From: Methanoculleus sp. SDB
Lineage (GTDB): Archaea; Halobacteriota; Methanomicrobia; Methanomicrobiales; Methanomicrobiaceae
Assembly (NCBI GenBank): GCA_001412355.1
Contig: LKUD01000004.1
Span: 1 to 64,000, forward strand
Direction of reading: 5' to 3'
Length of the DNA: 64,000 nucleotides
Shown in pieces: positions 42,294 through 50,627 of the stretch; position 1 is the first letter of the stretch, and each line of letters starts with the position of its first letter. Both the position numbers and the translations under genes were made by a program. Below the pieces are notes generated by a model, which was given only the letters and a program-made list of their open reading frames with translations, did not search any database and was not told the origin of the DNA.

Positions 42294-42461
42294 TCAGGCA
42301 TTCCCTTTCTTCATGAACTGGTTTTTCTCGGCACCGCAGCGCGGACATACCCAGTCGGCGGGGAGATCCTCGAACTTCGTCCCTGCCGGAACACCCGTTT
42401 TTGCATCACCAATACTCTCGTCATAGAGGTATCCGCATTTTTTACATTTCCAGACAGCCAT
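42294..42461 (-). CDS. Rubredoxin (second copy)
   Basis: The peptide has 55 residues: VWKCKKCGYLYDESIGDAKT, then ADWVCPRCGAEKNQF, with both CxxC pairs of the rubredoxin iron site and an extended Lys-rich tail. It is similar but not identical to the other copy, so the pair arose by duplication and may differ in redox partner. The ATG at 42461 follows a GGATGTGATG sequence. It heads the oxygen-defence operon. Confidence 0.9.
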   Translation of the reverse strand: MAVWKCKKCGYLYDESIGDAKTGVPAGTKFEDLPADWVCPRCGAEKNQFMKKGNA

Positions 42462-42509
42462 TGTCATCACATCCTGGAATGGTCGGTTCCATTCGATACA
42501 TCACAGTAT

Positions 42510-42530
42510 CCTCATACATAAATATTATGT
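42510..42530 (-). promoter_or_regulatory. Probable TATA region of the rubredoxin-fprA-dfx operon
   Basis: The minus strand reads ACATAATATTTATGTATGAG here, an AT-rich TATA-like element in a partial palindrome, about 60 bases upstream of the first rubredoxin ATG. The spacing allows a leader of about 35 bases. No further operator sequence is convincing. Confidence 0.35.
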
Positions 42531-42555
42531 TCTGGTCGATTGCGGTTTTTTCCTC

Positions 42556-43842
42556 TCACACCCATCCCCTGTCCTCCATCGCCCGGATGACGCGCTGGAG
42601 TGCGATTGTATACGCTGCCTGCCGCATCGGGACGCTGTGGGTCCGCGCCATGGTGTATACCGCAGTATACGCAGCCGTCATCTTGTCGTCGAGACGGCGG
42701 CGAACCTCCGCAGCCGGCCAGTGGTCCATATTATAATTCTGCACCATCTCGTAGTATGATACGATCACACCGCCGCCGTTGCAGAGGAAGTCCGGAATGA
42801 TATGGATGCCGTTTTGGGAGAGAATGTCTTCCGCTTCCCGCGTAGTCGGGCCGTTTGCGAATTCAGCGAGTATCTTCGCTTTGATATTGCTGGCGTTTTT
42901 CGCGGTGATGACGTTTTCAAGTGCTGCGGGAATCAGGATATCAACATCGAGTTCGAGCAGTTCTTCGTTGGTCATCGCAGACGCACCGGGGTATCCTGTC
43001 ACCGAACCGGTTTTTTTCTCATATTCCATGACGCTGTCCGGATCGAGTCCCTCCTGATTATAAATGGCGCCCCGGCTGTCCGATACGGCCACCACCCGGC
43101 ATCCTGCCATCTCACCGGCAAGCCGGGCGGCATGGTAACCGACATTTCCGAATCCCTGTACCGCAACGGTTGTATCCGTAACAGGCATCTCCATCGCTGC
43201 TGCGGTTTCCCTGATGGCAAAATCAATGCCGAGGTGTTTTCCTGCTTCGCGGATTGCGATCCAGCCTCCCCGGGCCGTGGCGTCGTCGCGCCCCTCTGAT
43301 CCACCGAGAGTGACAGGTTTTCCGGTAATGACACCGAATTCGGTATATCCGGTTATCGAAGCGTACTCATCCATCATCCACGCCATTACCTGGGGGTTCG
43401 TATAGACGTCGGGCGCCGGTATATCACGACCTGGCCCGATGAAGCGGCAGATCGCCCGCATGTACGCTCTGCTCAGGCGTTCGAGCTCCCCCCGGGACAT
43501 CGTCTTGGGATTACAGATAACTCCCCCTTTCGCGCCGCCAAGCGGAAGGTCATGGAGTGCGCATTTCCATGTCATAATTGCTGCAAGACCGCGGATGGTG
43601 TTGATCGTCTCATCCGGATGAAATCGGATTCCCCCTTTTGCCGGTCCCCGTGCATTGTTGTACTGAACACGGAATCCCTGAAATGTCTGGATCGTACCAT
43701 CGTCCATCCTGACCGGGAGCGATACATGCAGTTCGTGCATGGGTTTTTTCAGCAGCGCTTCGACATTCGGGGTGAGCCGAAGGTCGACCGAGCAGGTGCA
43801 GATCTGTTTTCGGACCGTTTCGAGGAGGTTCATCTCTTCCAT
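42556..43842 (-). CDS. gdhA: Glutamate dehydrogenase
   Basis: The protein is 428 residues. Landmarks are the substrate-binding KGGIRFHPDETINT, the catalytic LPLGGAKGGVICNPK, PAPDVYTNPQVMAWMMDEY, the Rossmann motif VAVQGFGNVGYHAARLAGEM and EFANGPTTREAEDIL. It interconverts glutamate and 2-oxoglutarate plus ammonia. Coenzyme preference cannot be read safely. I placed the start at the ATG at 43842, with GGTGG nine bases upstream, because the longer upstream reading is Arg-rich and unconserved. Transcribed divergently from the U32 gene. Confidence 0.93.
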   Translation of the reverse strand: MEEMNLLETVRKQICTCSVDLRLTPNVEALLKKPMHELHVSLPVRMDDGTIQTFQGFRVQYNNARGPAKGGIRFHPDETINTIRGLAAIMTWKCALHDLPLGGAKGGVICNPKTMSRGELERLSRAYMRAICRFIGPGRDIPAPDVYTNPQVMAWMMDEYASITGYTEFGVITGKPVTLGGSEGRDDATARGGWIAIREAGKHLGIDFAIRETAAAMEMPVTDTTVAVQGFGNVGYHAARLAGEMAGCRVVAVSDSRGAIYNQEGLDPDSVMEYEKKTGSVTGYPGASAMTNEELLELDVDILIPAALENVITAKNASNIKAKILAEFANGPTTREAEDILSQNGIHIIPDFLCNGGGVIVSYYEMVQNYNMDHWPAAEVRRRLDDKMTAAYTAVYTMARTHSVPMRQAAYTIALQRVIRAMEDRGWV

Positions 43843-43940
43843 ACTGCAATTCCACCTTACAGGGAAATGGAGTATCTTCACTCTTATACATGTGGCCCGC
43901 TCCATCCATCGTATCCTTAATCGGTCCCGCCGTCCCATAG

Positions 43941-46526
43941 GTGCGTGTGAACCGACCCGCTCTTCCCGAACTTCTCGCTCCGGCAGGATCTCCGGAAGCA
44001 CTCCATGCCGCGGTCTCCGCCGGTGCCGATGCCGTCTATCTCGGGGGAAGGATGTTCGGGGCACGCCGTTATGCCGTGAATTTCGATGACGAAGCACTGG
44101 CCCGGGCAGTGAGATTCTGCCACGGGCGGGATGTCAGGGTATATGTAACGGCGAACACTCTTGTGCGTGATGACGAACTGCCCGATGTTGTTGAGTACCT
44201 GCTCCGGCTGTATGAGCTGGGTGTTGACGCGGTGCTCGTGCAGGACACGGGCGTCGTATCGATTGCCCGGGACGTAGTTCCCGATCTGCCTCTTCACGCC
44301 TCCACCCAGATGACGGTGTATTCCGCTGCAGGGGTGCTTCGGGCATCGGAGATGGGGATGTCGCGTGTCGTACTCGCCCGTGAATGCCCGATTGAGGAAA
44401 TCGAGCGTATTGGAACCCTGTGTCGCGAAAATGCCATAGGAATTGAGATATTTGTTCATGGCGCTCTTTGCTACTGTTATTCGGGCCAGTGTCTCTTCTC
44501 CTCCCTCGTCGGCGGAAGAAGCGGAAACCGGGGCACCTGTGCCCAGCCCTGCAGAAAGCCGTATTCGCTTGTTGCAGGGTTAACGGACGCTGCCGGAAGG
44601 CCGGAAAACGTGCAAAACATCCGGCTTTCAGATCCGTACCTGCTCTCCACCCGTGATCTCGCCCTCTACCCGTACCTCGCCCGCATCGTCCGCGCACCGG
44701 TGGCCTCGCTCAAGATCGAAGGGAGGATGAAGTCTCCCGAATACGTTGCCGTTGTCGTCGATGTATACCGGCGGGCCCTTGACGGGATCGCCGATGGAAC
44801 CTGGACCCCATCGGAAGACGATATGCGGAATCTGGCCCTTGCATTTAACCGCTCGTTTACGGGCGGGTACCTGATGGGAGAGCGCGGCCTTTCCGTTATC
44901 GGCCCCGAAAGGCCGGACAATCGCGGAGTGGCAATCGGCCGTATCAGGGAGTATGACCGGCGGCGCGGTGAGGCGGTTATCACTCTTGGAGGCATCGTGC
45001 CTGAGCCGGGTGACGGGATTGTCGTGCATGCGTGGGGAAAGAGGCGCGAGGATACGGGGTTCGTGATCAAGCCACCTTTTTTTGCGCGAGACGGGACACT
45101 CGGTCTCAGAGTGCCGCAGGAGGTGGAGCCGGGGAGTCCGGTGTCGCTGACCAGTAGCGCATCACTCTCGCAGCGCGCTCAGCGAATTCTTGTTCAGGGG
45201 AGCAGCCGTTTCCTTCCGGTTGATATGCATCTCTGGTTCGATGAGGGCCTTCCCGTGCTGGAAGGGGTGGTCGGTATGACCGGGAGGCAAACCGGTGTGA
45301 CGGTATACGGGGACAGGACCTGGGAACCGGCACGGAGCAGCCCTCTCGAAGAAGTACAGATTCGGAGTCTCCTGAAACGCACCGGAGGTACTCAGTTTCG
45401 GGTCCGCCGGCTGAAGATCGACTATCCGGGAGGATTGTTCGCGCCTGTCGGGGAGATCAACAGCCTCAGGCGCAGGTTCCTGCAACATGCGGAAGAAGCG
45501 CTTATTGCATCGTTCCTTCCTTCGTCTCCGGCGAAAGTTGCGGCGCGATCGGGGAGCAGCGCCGTTCTTGAAACTCTCCGGGAGAAGCTCCGGGCTGAAC
45601 CGCGGCCATCCGCCCCCGTGCTTGCCGCGTACGCCGATACGCCGGAGACTGTTCGTGGGGCGGTTGCGGGCGGGTGCCGCCGGATATATTTCGAACCCCT
45701 CGTGGGACCGTGCGGGACAGCCGGTTCTGAAGAAGCGCTGGTCGGCATACTGGATGATATGGCTGTCCACTGCCATGATGCGGGTGCGGAATGTATATGG
45801 AAATGGCCCCGTATCACCGGCCCGGGGTTCCGCTCGCTTGCAACCCGCGTTCTGGACCGAAGTCTCCCCGAGGCGGTTGTCGGCGTGATGGCCGAAGGGC
45901 AGGGGGACGGGGAGACGATTCTCCGGCATGCGCCTGATATCACTCTCTTTGGCGGCGCCGGACTGAACGTCTTCAACCATCGTGCCGCCGGTTGTCTTGC
46001 CCGCCGGTTCAGGTCACTCACCCTCTCTCAGGAGCTGTCAGGACGCGGGGTTGGGGCCCTCGTTCTGCGCGCCCGCACCGCCAGCCCCTATCCTGCCTTC
46101 GAGCTCATCGTCCACGGTGCCGTGGAGGTGATGGTCGCTGAGGACTGCCTGATGAGGACCCATATGGGTGATTCGTGGGCAGATGGCGGTGCCGACTGGT
46201 TCGGTATCAGGGACAGCCGGGATCATCTCTTTCCGGTTTATATCGATGGCGAATGCCGCACACACATTCTCAATGCACGGGAAACATGCCTGATCGATGT
46301 GATGCCGGAGCTGCTCTCAACTGCGTGCGATACGTTCACCGTAGATGTACGGCACCGGACCGGGGTGTATGCGCGGACGGTTTCGGCTGCGTACCGTGAG
46401 GCAATCGGGCATACGGTCGATGCATCCGCTGATCTCACCGATCTCCTCGCTGCACTCAAAAAAAAGGTGATGGCGTGTGCGATTGGCGGTATCACCGCCG
46501 GACACTTCCATCGCGGACCCGGATAA
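43941..46526 (+). CDS. U32 family peptidase-like protein with DUF3656, 861 aa
   Basis: The N-terminus ELLAPAGSPEALHAAVSAGA, then DAVYLGG, and the middle FVHGALCYCYSGQCLFSSLV and RSGNRGTCAQPCRKPY are the U32 signature. Its four cysteines probably bind a metal or cluster. The C-terminal half is of DUF3656 type. Although called collagenase-like peptidases, E. coli relatives (RlhA, TrhP) hydroxylate rRNA or tRNA, which is a likelier role. GTG start at 43941. Confidence 0.82.
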   Translation: MRVNRPALPELLAPAGSPEALHAAVSAGADAVYLGGRMFGARRYAVNFDDEALARAVRFCHGRDVRVYVTANTLVRDDELPDVVEYLLRLYELGVDAVLVQDTGVVSIARDVVPDLPLHASTQMTVYSAAGVLRASEMGMSRVVLARECPIEEIERIGTLCRENAIGIEIFVHGALCYCYSGQCLFSSLVGGRSGNRGTCAQPCRKPYSLVAGLTDAAGRPENVQNIRLSDPYLLSTRDLALYPYLARIVRAPVASLKIEGRMKSPEYVAVVVDVYRRALDGIADGTWTPSEDDMRNLALAFNRSFTGGYLMGERGLSVIGPERPDNRGVAIGRIREYDRRRGEAVITLGGIVPEPGDGIVVHAWGKRREDTGFVIKPPFFARDGTLGLRVPQEVEPGSPVSLTSSASLSQRAQRILVQGSSRFLPVDMHLWFDEGLPVLEGVVGMTGRQTGVTVYGDRTWEPARSSPLEEVQIRSLLKRTGGTQFRVRRLKIDYPGGLFAPVGEINSLRRRFLQHAEEALIASFLPSSPAKVAARSGSSAVLETLREKLRAEPRPSAPVLAAYADTPETVRGAVAGGCRRIYFEPLVGPCGTAGSEEALVGILDDMAVHCHDAGAECIWKWPRITGPGFRSLATRVLDRSLPEAVVGVMAEGQGDGETILRHAPDITLFGGAGLNVFNHRAAGCLARRFRSLTLSQELSGRGVGALVLRARTASPYPAFELIVHGAVEVMVAEDCLMRTHMGDSWADGGADWFGIRDSRDHLFPVYIDGECRTHILNARETCLIDVMPELLSTACDTFTVDVRHRTGVYARTVSAAYREAIGHTVDASADLTDLLAALKKKVMACAIGGITAGHFHRGPG

Positions 46527-46545
46527 CGGGGGGCTCCCGAAAGTA

Positions 46546-46827
46546 CTATACCCTTTTGCCCGCTTTTCTGAGGCGATCCGCTTCTTCAGTGCTTTCCAGC
46601 TTCAGGAGAAACGTACCGTGGCAGGGTTTTGTATAGGGAAATACGAGCGTCGCGCCCTCCACACCGATGAGAATGGGAGGGACTCCGATAATGTGAATGT
46701 CAAACATGCGGTATCCCGGAGGCACCACGTATCTCTCGGGCATGTGTTTCCGTATGTATTCTGCGGCCTCCCGAAACGAGACCTGCCGCTCGAGAATCTC
46801 GTATTTCAGCGATTCGATACAACCCAT
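46546..46827 (-). CDS. DUF1894 family protein, 93 aa
   Basis: The protein has the pattern MGCIESLKYEILERQVSFRE, EAAEYIRKHMPERYVVPPGY and IIGVPPILIGVEG, typical of the methanogen-restricted DUF1894 family. Function is unknown. It overlaps the preceding DUF1890 gene by 22 bases, and that gene overlaps fdhD, so all three are probably translated from one message. Confidence 0.75.
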   Translation of the reverse strand: MGCIESLKYEILERQVSFREAAEYIRKHMPERYVVPPGYRMFDIHIIGVPPILIGVEGATLVFPYTKPCHGTFLLKLESTEEADRLRKAGKRV

Positions 46828-47288
46828 TGCAGCACCTCGTCAAGTTTTCTCTTCATCGGCAGCGGGTTGTGGCTCCCTTTCGCGATGATCTTTTCACAGG
46901 GGATCTCATCCATCTGTGCGAGTATCTCCTCGGCAGACCCTCCGAATATCACGGCATAGACCCCTCCCCCCGACATTGCCGCCATGCTTGCGCTGTAGGC
47001 AATTCCCGCATCGTTATGGACGAAAACGAAGCAGAGGTCAAAATCACGCTCATGCTCCGCCACCATTCCGATGCACGCATCAAGATCAATCACTTCGTCG
47101 AGATACGCCCGCTCCGGGTCGGCAACTTCAAGGAGGGAGCGGGCGGCTTTCGTACCCGCGACGGTTGTGGCGATTCCGGCTTTTCTGAGCCTGTGCACAA
47201 GGTAGAGCGCCGCACTTGTCTGGATTGGGATCTGTGGACACCCGAGCATGACAAGGCCTGTACCCGCCGGTATCTGCTTATCAGTCAT
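46806..47288 (-). CDS. DUF1890 family protein, 160 aa
   Basis: The protein has a Rossmann-like layout: VMLGCPQIPIQTSAALYLVH near the N-terminus, then ATTVAGTKAARSLLEVADPE and FDLCFVFVHNDAGIAYSASM. It is the methanogen-specific DUF1890 family of unknown function. A cysteine in the first strand and the Gly-rich AAMSGGGVYAVIFGG could form a ligand site. It overlaps fdhD in an ATGA arrangement and DUF1894 at the other end. Confidence 0.75.
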   Translation of the reverse strand: MTDKQIPAGTGLVMLGCPQIPIQTSAALYLVHRLRKAGIATTVAGTKAARSLLEVADPERAYLDEVIDLDACIGMVAEHERDFDLCFVFVHNDAGIAYSASMAAMSGGGVYAVIFGGSAEEILAQMDEIPCEKIIAKGSHNPLPMKRKLDEVLQWVVSNR

Positions 47289-48043
47289 ATTTGTTCTCCC
47301 CCTCCGGTTATGCCCGTATCCTCCTTCATTATTCCCAGAATCCTTTGAGGGTTGCTATAGATGGTAAACCTGCCGTTTCGGGAAAAACAGATCAGGGTAA
47401 TCCCGGTTTCCTCGGCGGTGAGGATACCGAGATTGGTGGATGCGGCGCGGGAAATTACGATCGGAATGCCGGCGTTTGCATCCTTTGCTACCATGCCTGC
47501 CGGTTGCCTTCCCGTGCAGCCGATACAGCAGAGCGAGCGGTCGATGCCGTTGAGCTCGGCATGCCCGATCACCTTATCCACCGTATTGTGCCGACCGATA
47601 TCGGAGATCCGAGCGAGGATTTCACCCTGTGAATACAGCACCGAGCAGTGCACCCCGCCGGTCTTTCGCCATGTATCCGATTCAATAGCACGCGTAACCC
47701 TAATGATTTCCGCGGGTGTGGCGGTCAGGGAAGAATACACGTGTTTCGGAGGCGATTTCAGGCCGAATCCTCCGCAGGTCCGGTATTCAAGCTCCCGATC
47801 CCTGCGCACATCCGCCTCTACGTAAATATCGTCCCCCCGCACATCCACCCGTTCCACCGAATCGGCAAGCCCTTCCGATATAACCAGTCCTGCGCCGAGC
47901 TCGGCAAGGTGGCCGCGGCTGGCTATCTGTTCGATGAACAGTTCTCCGTTGAGATGAATCCGGAATCGGTCCTCCCGGATGACGTGATCCATGAACCTTG
48001 TTACCATCTCCCCTTCGATGCGTAGTGCCGGATGTTCGTCCAT
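47285..48043 (-). CDS. fdhD: Formate dehydrogenase accessory protein FdhD
   Basis: The protein is 252 residues. Landmarks are TGGVHCSVLYSQGEILARIS, DIGRHNTVDKVIGHAEL (the usual DxGRHN), TGRQPAGMVAKDANAGIPIV and FTIYSNPQRI, all FdhD signatures. FdhD transfers sulfur from IscS to the molybdenum or tungsten cofactor of formate dehydrogenase. The CxxC pair of E. coli FdhD is reduced to C-G-G-F here. I placed the start at the ATG at 48043; upstream sequence is unconserved. No fdh genes are in this window. Confidence 0.85.
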   Translation of the reverse strand: MDEHPALRIEGEMVTRFMDHVIREDRFRIHLNGELFIEQIASRGHLAELGAGLVISEGLADSVERVDVRGDDIYVEADVRRDRELEYRTCGGFGLKSPPKHVYSSLTATPAEIIRVTRAIESDTWRKTGGVHCSVLYSQGEILARISDIGRHNTVDKVIGHAELNGIDRSLCCIGCTGRQPAGMVAKDANAGIPIVISRAASTNLGILTAEETGITLICFSRNGRFTIYSNPQRILGIMKEDTGITGGGEQI

Positions 48044-48171
48044 CACGTTTCCTCTCGCCCTCCCTCCCGTGAGGTTTGGGCGTTCTCCCAAAAATAGATA
48101 CGGACGATTCCGGGGTTTTTCCTGCGTCTGTGTGAATGTTAATGTGCCGTGGCGTTCAACGAATATTTGTG

Positions 48172-49320
48172 ATGTACTCCAAACGCCTGGATCATCTCCC
48201 TCCGTATCTTTTTGCACGAATTGATGAGATGAAAGCAGAAAAACAGCGTCAGGGTGTGGATGTTATCGACTTCGGTGTCGGCGATCCCGATCTCCCGACA
48301 CCCCCCCATATCGTCGAGGCACTCTGTACTGCCGCCCGCGATCCCGCCACCCATCATTACCCGAGTTACACGGGGATGTATGCGTTCCGCGAGGCAGTTG
48401 CGAAATGGTACTCCGGACGGTTTTCGGTCGACCTCGATCCCGCCACCGCGGTTCTTTCCCTGATCGGATCCAAGGAGGGCATCGCGCACATCCCCGAGGC
48501 GTTCGTCAACCCCGGCGATTATGTGCTTGCCACCGATCCGGGGTACCCGGTTTACCGGACATCGACGCTCTTTGCCGAGGGAACTATGCACGAACTGCCC
48601 CTCACAGCGGAGCATGCGTTTCTGCCGGTGCTTGATGACATCCCTTCCGATGTGCTGCAGAAGGCAAAACTGATGTTTCTCGGGTACCCGAACAATCCGA
48701 CCGCCGCCGTTGCATCCCGGGCTTTCTTTGCCGAGGTGGTGGATTTCGCCCGGGAACACGATATTGTCGTCGTTCATGACAATGCATACTCGGAGATCGC
48801 CTTCGACGGGTTCAGGCCGCTTTCATTTCTCGAGGTTGACGGTGCGGCAGAGGTGGGCATTGAAATGCACTCTCTCTCAAAGACCTACAACATGACGGGA
48901 TGGCGAATCGGGATGGCGGCAGGCAATGCGGATATCATTGCGGGGCTCGGGCGTGTCAAGACGAATGTCGATTCGGGAGCGTTCGATGCCATCCAGAGGG
49001 CGGCGATCACGGCACTCACCGGTCCGCAGCAGTGTGTCGCCGATGCCTGCCGGGTCTATCAGGAGCGGCGTGACCTGCTTGTCGGGGGGCTGCGGGAACT
49101 TGGGTTCGATGTTCCGATGCCGAAGGCGACCTTCTATGTCTGGATGCCTGTTGCGGACAGCATGGCGTTCGCGGCACGGATGCTGAACGAAGCCGGCATT
49201 GTCGTCACTCCCGGCGTCGGGTTCGGGACCCACGGGGAAGGATACGTCCGGTTTGCCATCACCCGATCGGTGGAGCGGATAAAAGAGGCGCTCGAGCGCA
49301 TGAGGGGGCTTGCATTCTGA
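48172..49320 (+). CDS. dapL: LL-diaminopimelate aminotransferase (DapL type)
   Basis: The protein is 382 residues of PLP class I/II. Landmarks are YLFARIDEMKAEKQRQGVDV, VIDFGVGDPDLPTPPHIVEA, FLGYPNNPTAAVASRAFFAE and the PLP Lys in HSLSKTYNMTGWRIGMAAG. Methanogens use DapL to make LL-diaminopimelate in one step. The lysine decarboxylase gene overlaps its stop, supporting this assignment over other aminotransferases. I chose the ATG at 48172. Confidence 0.88.
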   Translation: MYSKRLDHLPPYLFARIDEMKAEKQRQGVDVIDFGVGDPDLPTPPHIVEALCTAARDPATHHYPSYTGMYAFREAVAKWYSGRFSVDLDPATAVLSLIGSKEGIAHIPEAFVNPGDYVLATDPGYPVYRTSTLFAEGTMHELPLTAEHAFLPVLDDIPSDVLQKAKLMFLGYPNNPTAAVASRAFFAEVVDFAREHDIVVVHDNAYSEIAFDGFRPLSFLEVDGAAEVGIEMHSLSKTYNMTGWRIGMAAGNADIIAGLGRVKTNVDSGAFDAIQRAAITALTGPQQCVADACRVYQERRDLLVGGLRELGFDVPMPKATFYVWMPVADSMAFAARMLNEAGIVVTPGVGFGTHGEGYVRFAITRSVERIKEALERMRGLAF

Positions 49321-50609
49321 ACCTCCCGTCCCACCTCACCATCGAAAACGGGCACCTGCATATCGGAGGGCATGACTGTGTCAGCCTTGCAGAAGAATAC
49401 GGCACTCCCCTGTACGTCACGGACGAGATGCGGATCATCGGGAATTTCACCCGCTTTGCATCGGCCCTGAAACGCCATTACCCTGCCGTGCAGGTTCTGT
49501 ATGCGGCTAAGGCGAACGGCAACCTCGCCATTCTCCGGTCGCTCGCCCGACAGGGGGCCGGCGCCGATGTGTTCTCTGCTGGGGAACTTGATCTCGCACT
49601 TGCGGCGGGGATGGATCCCCGCCTGCTGCTCTTCAACGGCAGCTCAAAGAGCCCTGCCGATCTCGCGCTTGCCGCCGCGAAAGGGATTCGCGTGTCGATC
49701 GATTCGATCGACGAGCTTCACCAGCTCGATGCGGCTGCCGCGGCTGCCGGAAAAACGGTCGAGATTGCATTCCGTGTCAATCCGGCCCTTGAAGTGCCCA
49801 CCCACCCGAAGATCGCGACGGGGCTCCGGACGAGTAAGTTCGGGATTCCCGCGGATCGGATCCTCGACGCGTACCGGGAGGCCCTTGCCTGCGAGCATGT
49901 CCGCCCGGCCGGGATGCACTGCCATATCGGATCCCAGATCCTCGATGTCCTGCCGTTTGCCCGGGCCGCCGGCGTGATGGCGGAAGTTGCGCGGGATGTC
50001 ACGGATCTCGGTATAAAACTGGCTTTTCTCGATATCGGGGGCGGGCTCGGGATCCCGTACCACCGTTCGAGCGATGTTGCTCCCACACCCGAGGAATATG
50101 CAGACGCCGTGATGCCGGTGTTCCTTGAGGCGATTAACCGGTGCGGGATCACCCCCGAACTCTGGGTCGAGCCCGGGCGGTATCTTGTCGGAGATTCCAC
50201 CGTCCTCCTTACCGGAGTCAATTCCGTCAAGCAGTCGCATAAGACGTTTGTGAACGTTGACGCCGGATTCAACCTGCTTGCCCGTCCGGTGCTCTATGAT
50301 GCATGGCATGAGGTTGTGGTTGCCAACCGTGCGGACGCCCCTCCCGCCGCCGAGTATACCGTCACGGGACCGATCTGCGAAACGGGAGATATCCTTGCTT
50401 CGGATCGCCGGCTGCCCGCCGTAACGGCGGGAGACCTGATCGCAGTCCTCGATGCCGGAGCATACGGGTTCTCCATGTCGTCGCAGTACAATAGCAGGCC
50501 CCGGTGCCCTGAGGTACTGGTGAATGGCAGACGGGCCGCACTGATGCGCCGCGGGGAGACCGTCGCGGATCTCACCGGCACGATGCGTACGCCGCCATGG
50601 CAGGACTAA
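49317..50609 (+). CDS. lysA: Diaminopimelate decarboxylase with apparent CTG start
   Basis: The protein is about 430 residues. The PLP Lys is in VLYAAKANGNLAIL, with MHCHIGSQILDV, FLDIGGGLGIPYH, WVEPGRYLVGDSTVLLT and ICETGDILAS typical of LysA. It removes CO2 from meso-diaminopimelate to give lysine. The first ATG (49428) would cut off about 37 conserved residues including EEYGTPLYVTDE. The open frame reaches back through NLPSHLTIENGHLHIGG to CTG at 49317, which overlaps the dapL TGA and lies eight bases after GAGGGGG. ATT at 49314 is the alternative. Confidence 0.85.
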   Translation: MNLPSHLTIENGHLHIGGHDCVSLAEEYGTPLYVTDEMRIIGNFTRFASALKRHYPAVQVLYAAKANGNLAILRSLARQGAGADVFSAGELDLALAAGMDPRLLLFNGSSKSPADLALAAAKGIRVSIDSIDELHQLDAAAAAAGKTVEIAFRVNPALEVPTHPKIATGLRTSKFGIPADRILDAYREALACEHVRPAGMHCHIGSQILDVLPFARAAGVMAEVARDVTDLGIKLAFLDIGGGLGIPYHRSSDVAPTPEEYADAVMPVFLEAINRCGITPELWVEPGRYLVGDSTVLLTGVNSVKQSHKTFVNVDAGFNLLARPVLYDAWHEVVVANRADAPPAAEYTVTGPICETGDILASDRRLPAVTAGDLIAVLDAGAYGFSMSSQYNSRPRCPEVLVNGRRAALMRRGETVADLTGTMRTPPWQD

Positions 50610-50627
50610 AACCTGGAGGATGGCCGG

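Noticed and set aside
43843-44097. N-terminal extension of glutamate dehydrogenase
   Set aside because: The extra 85 residues are Arg-rich and overlap the U32 gene on the other strand; the family begins at the chosen ATG.
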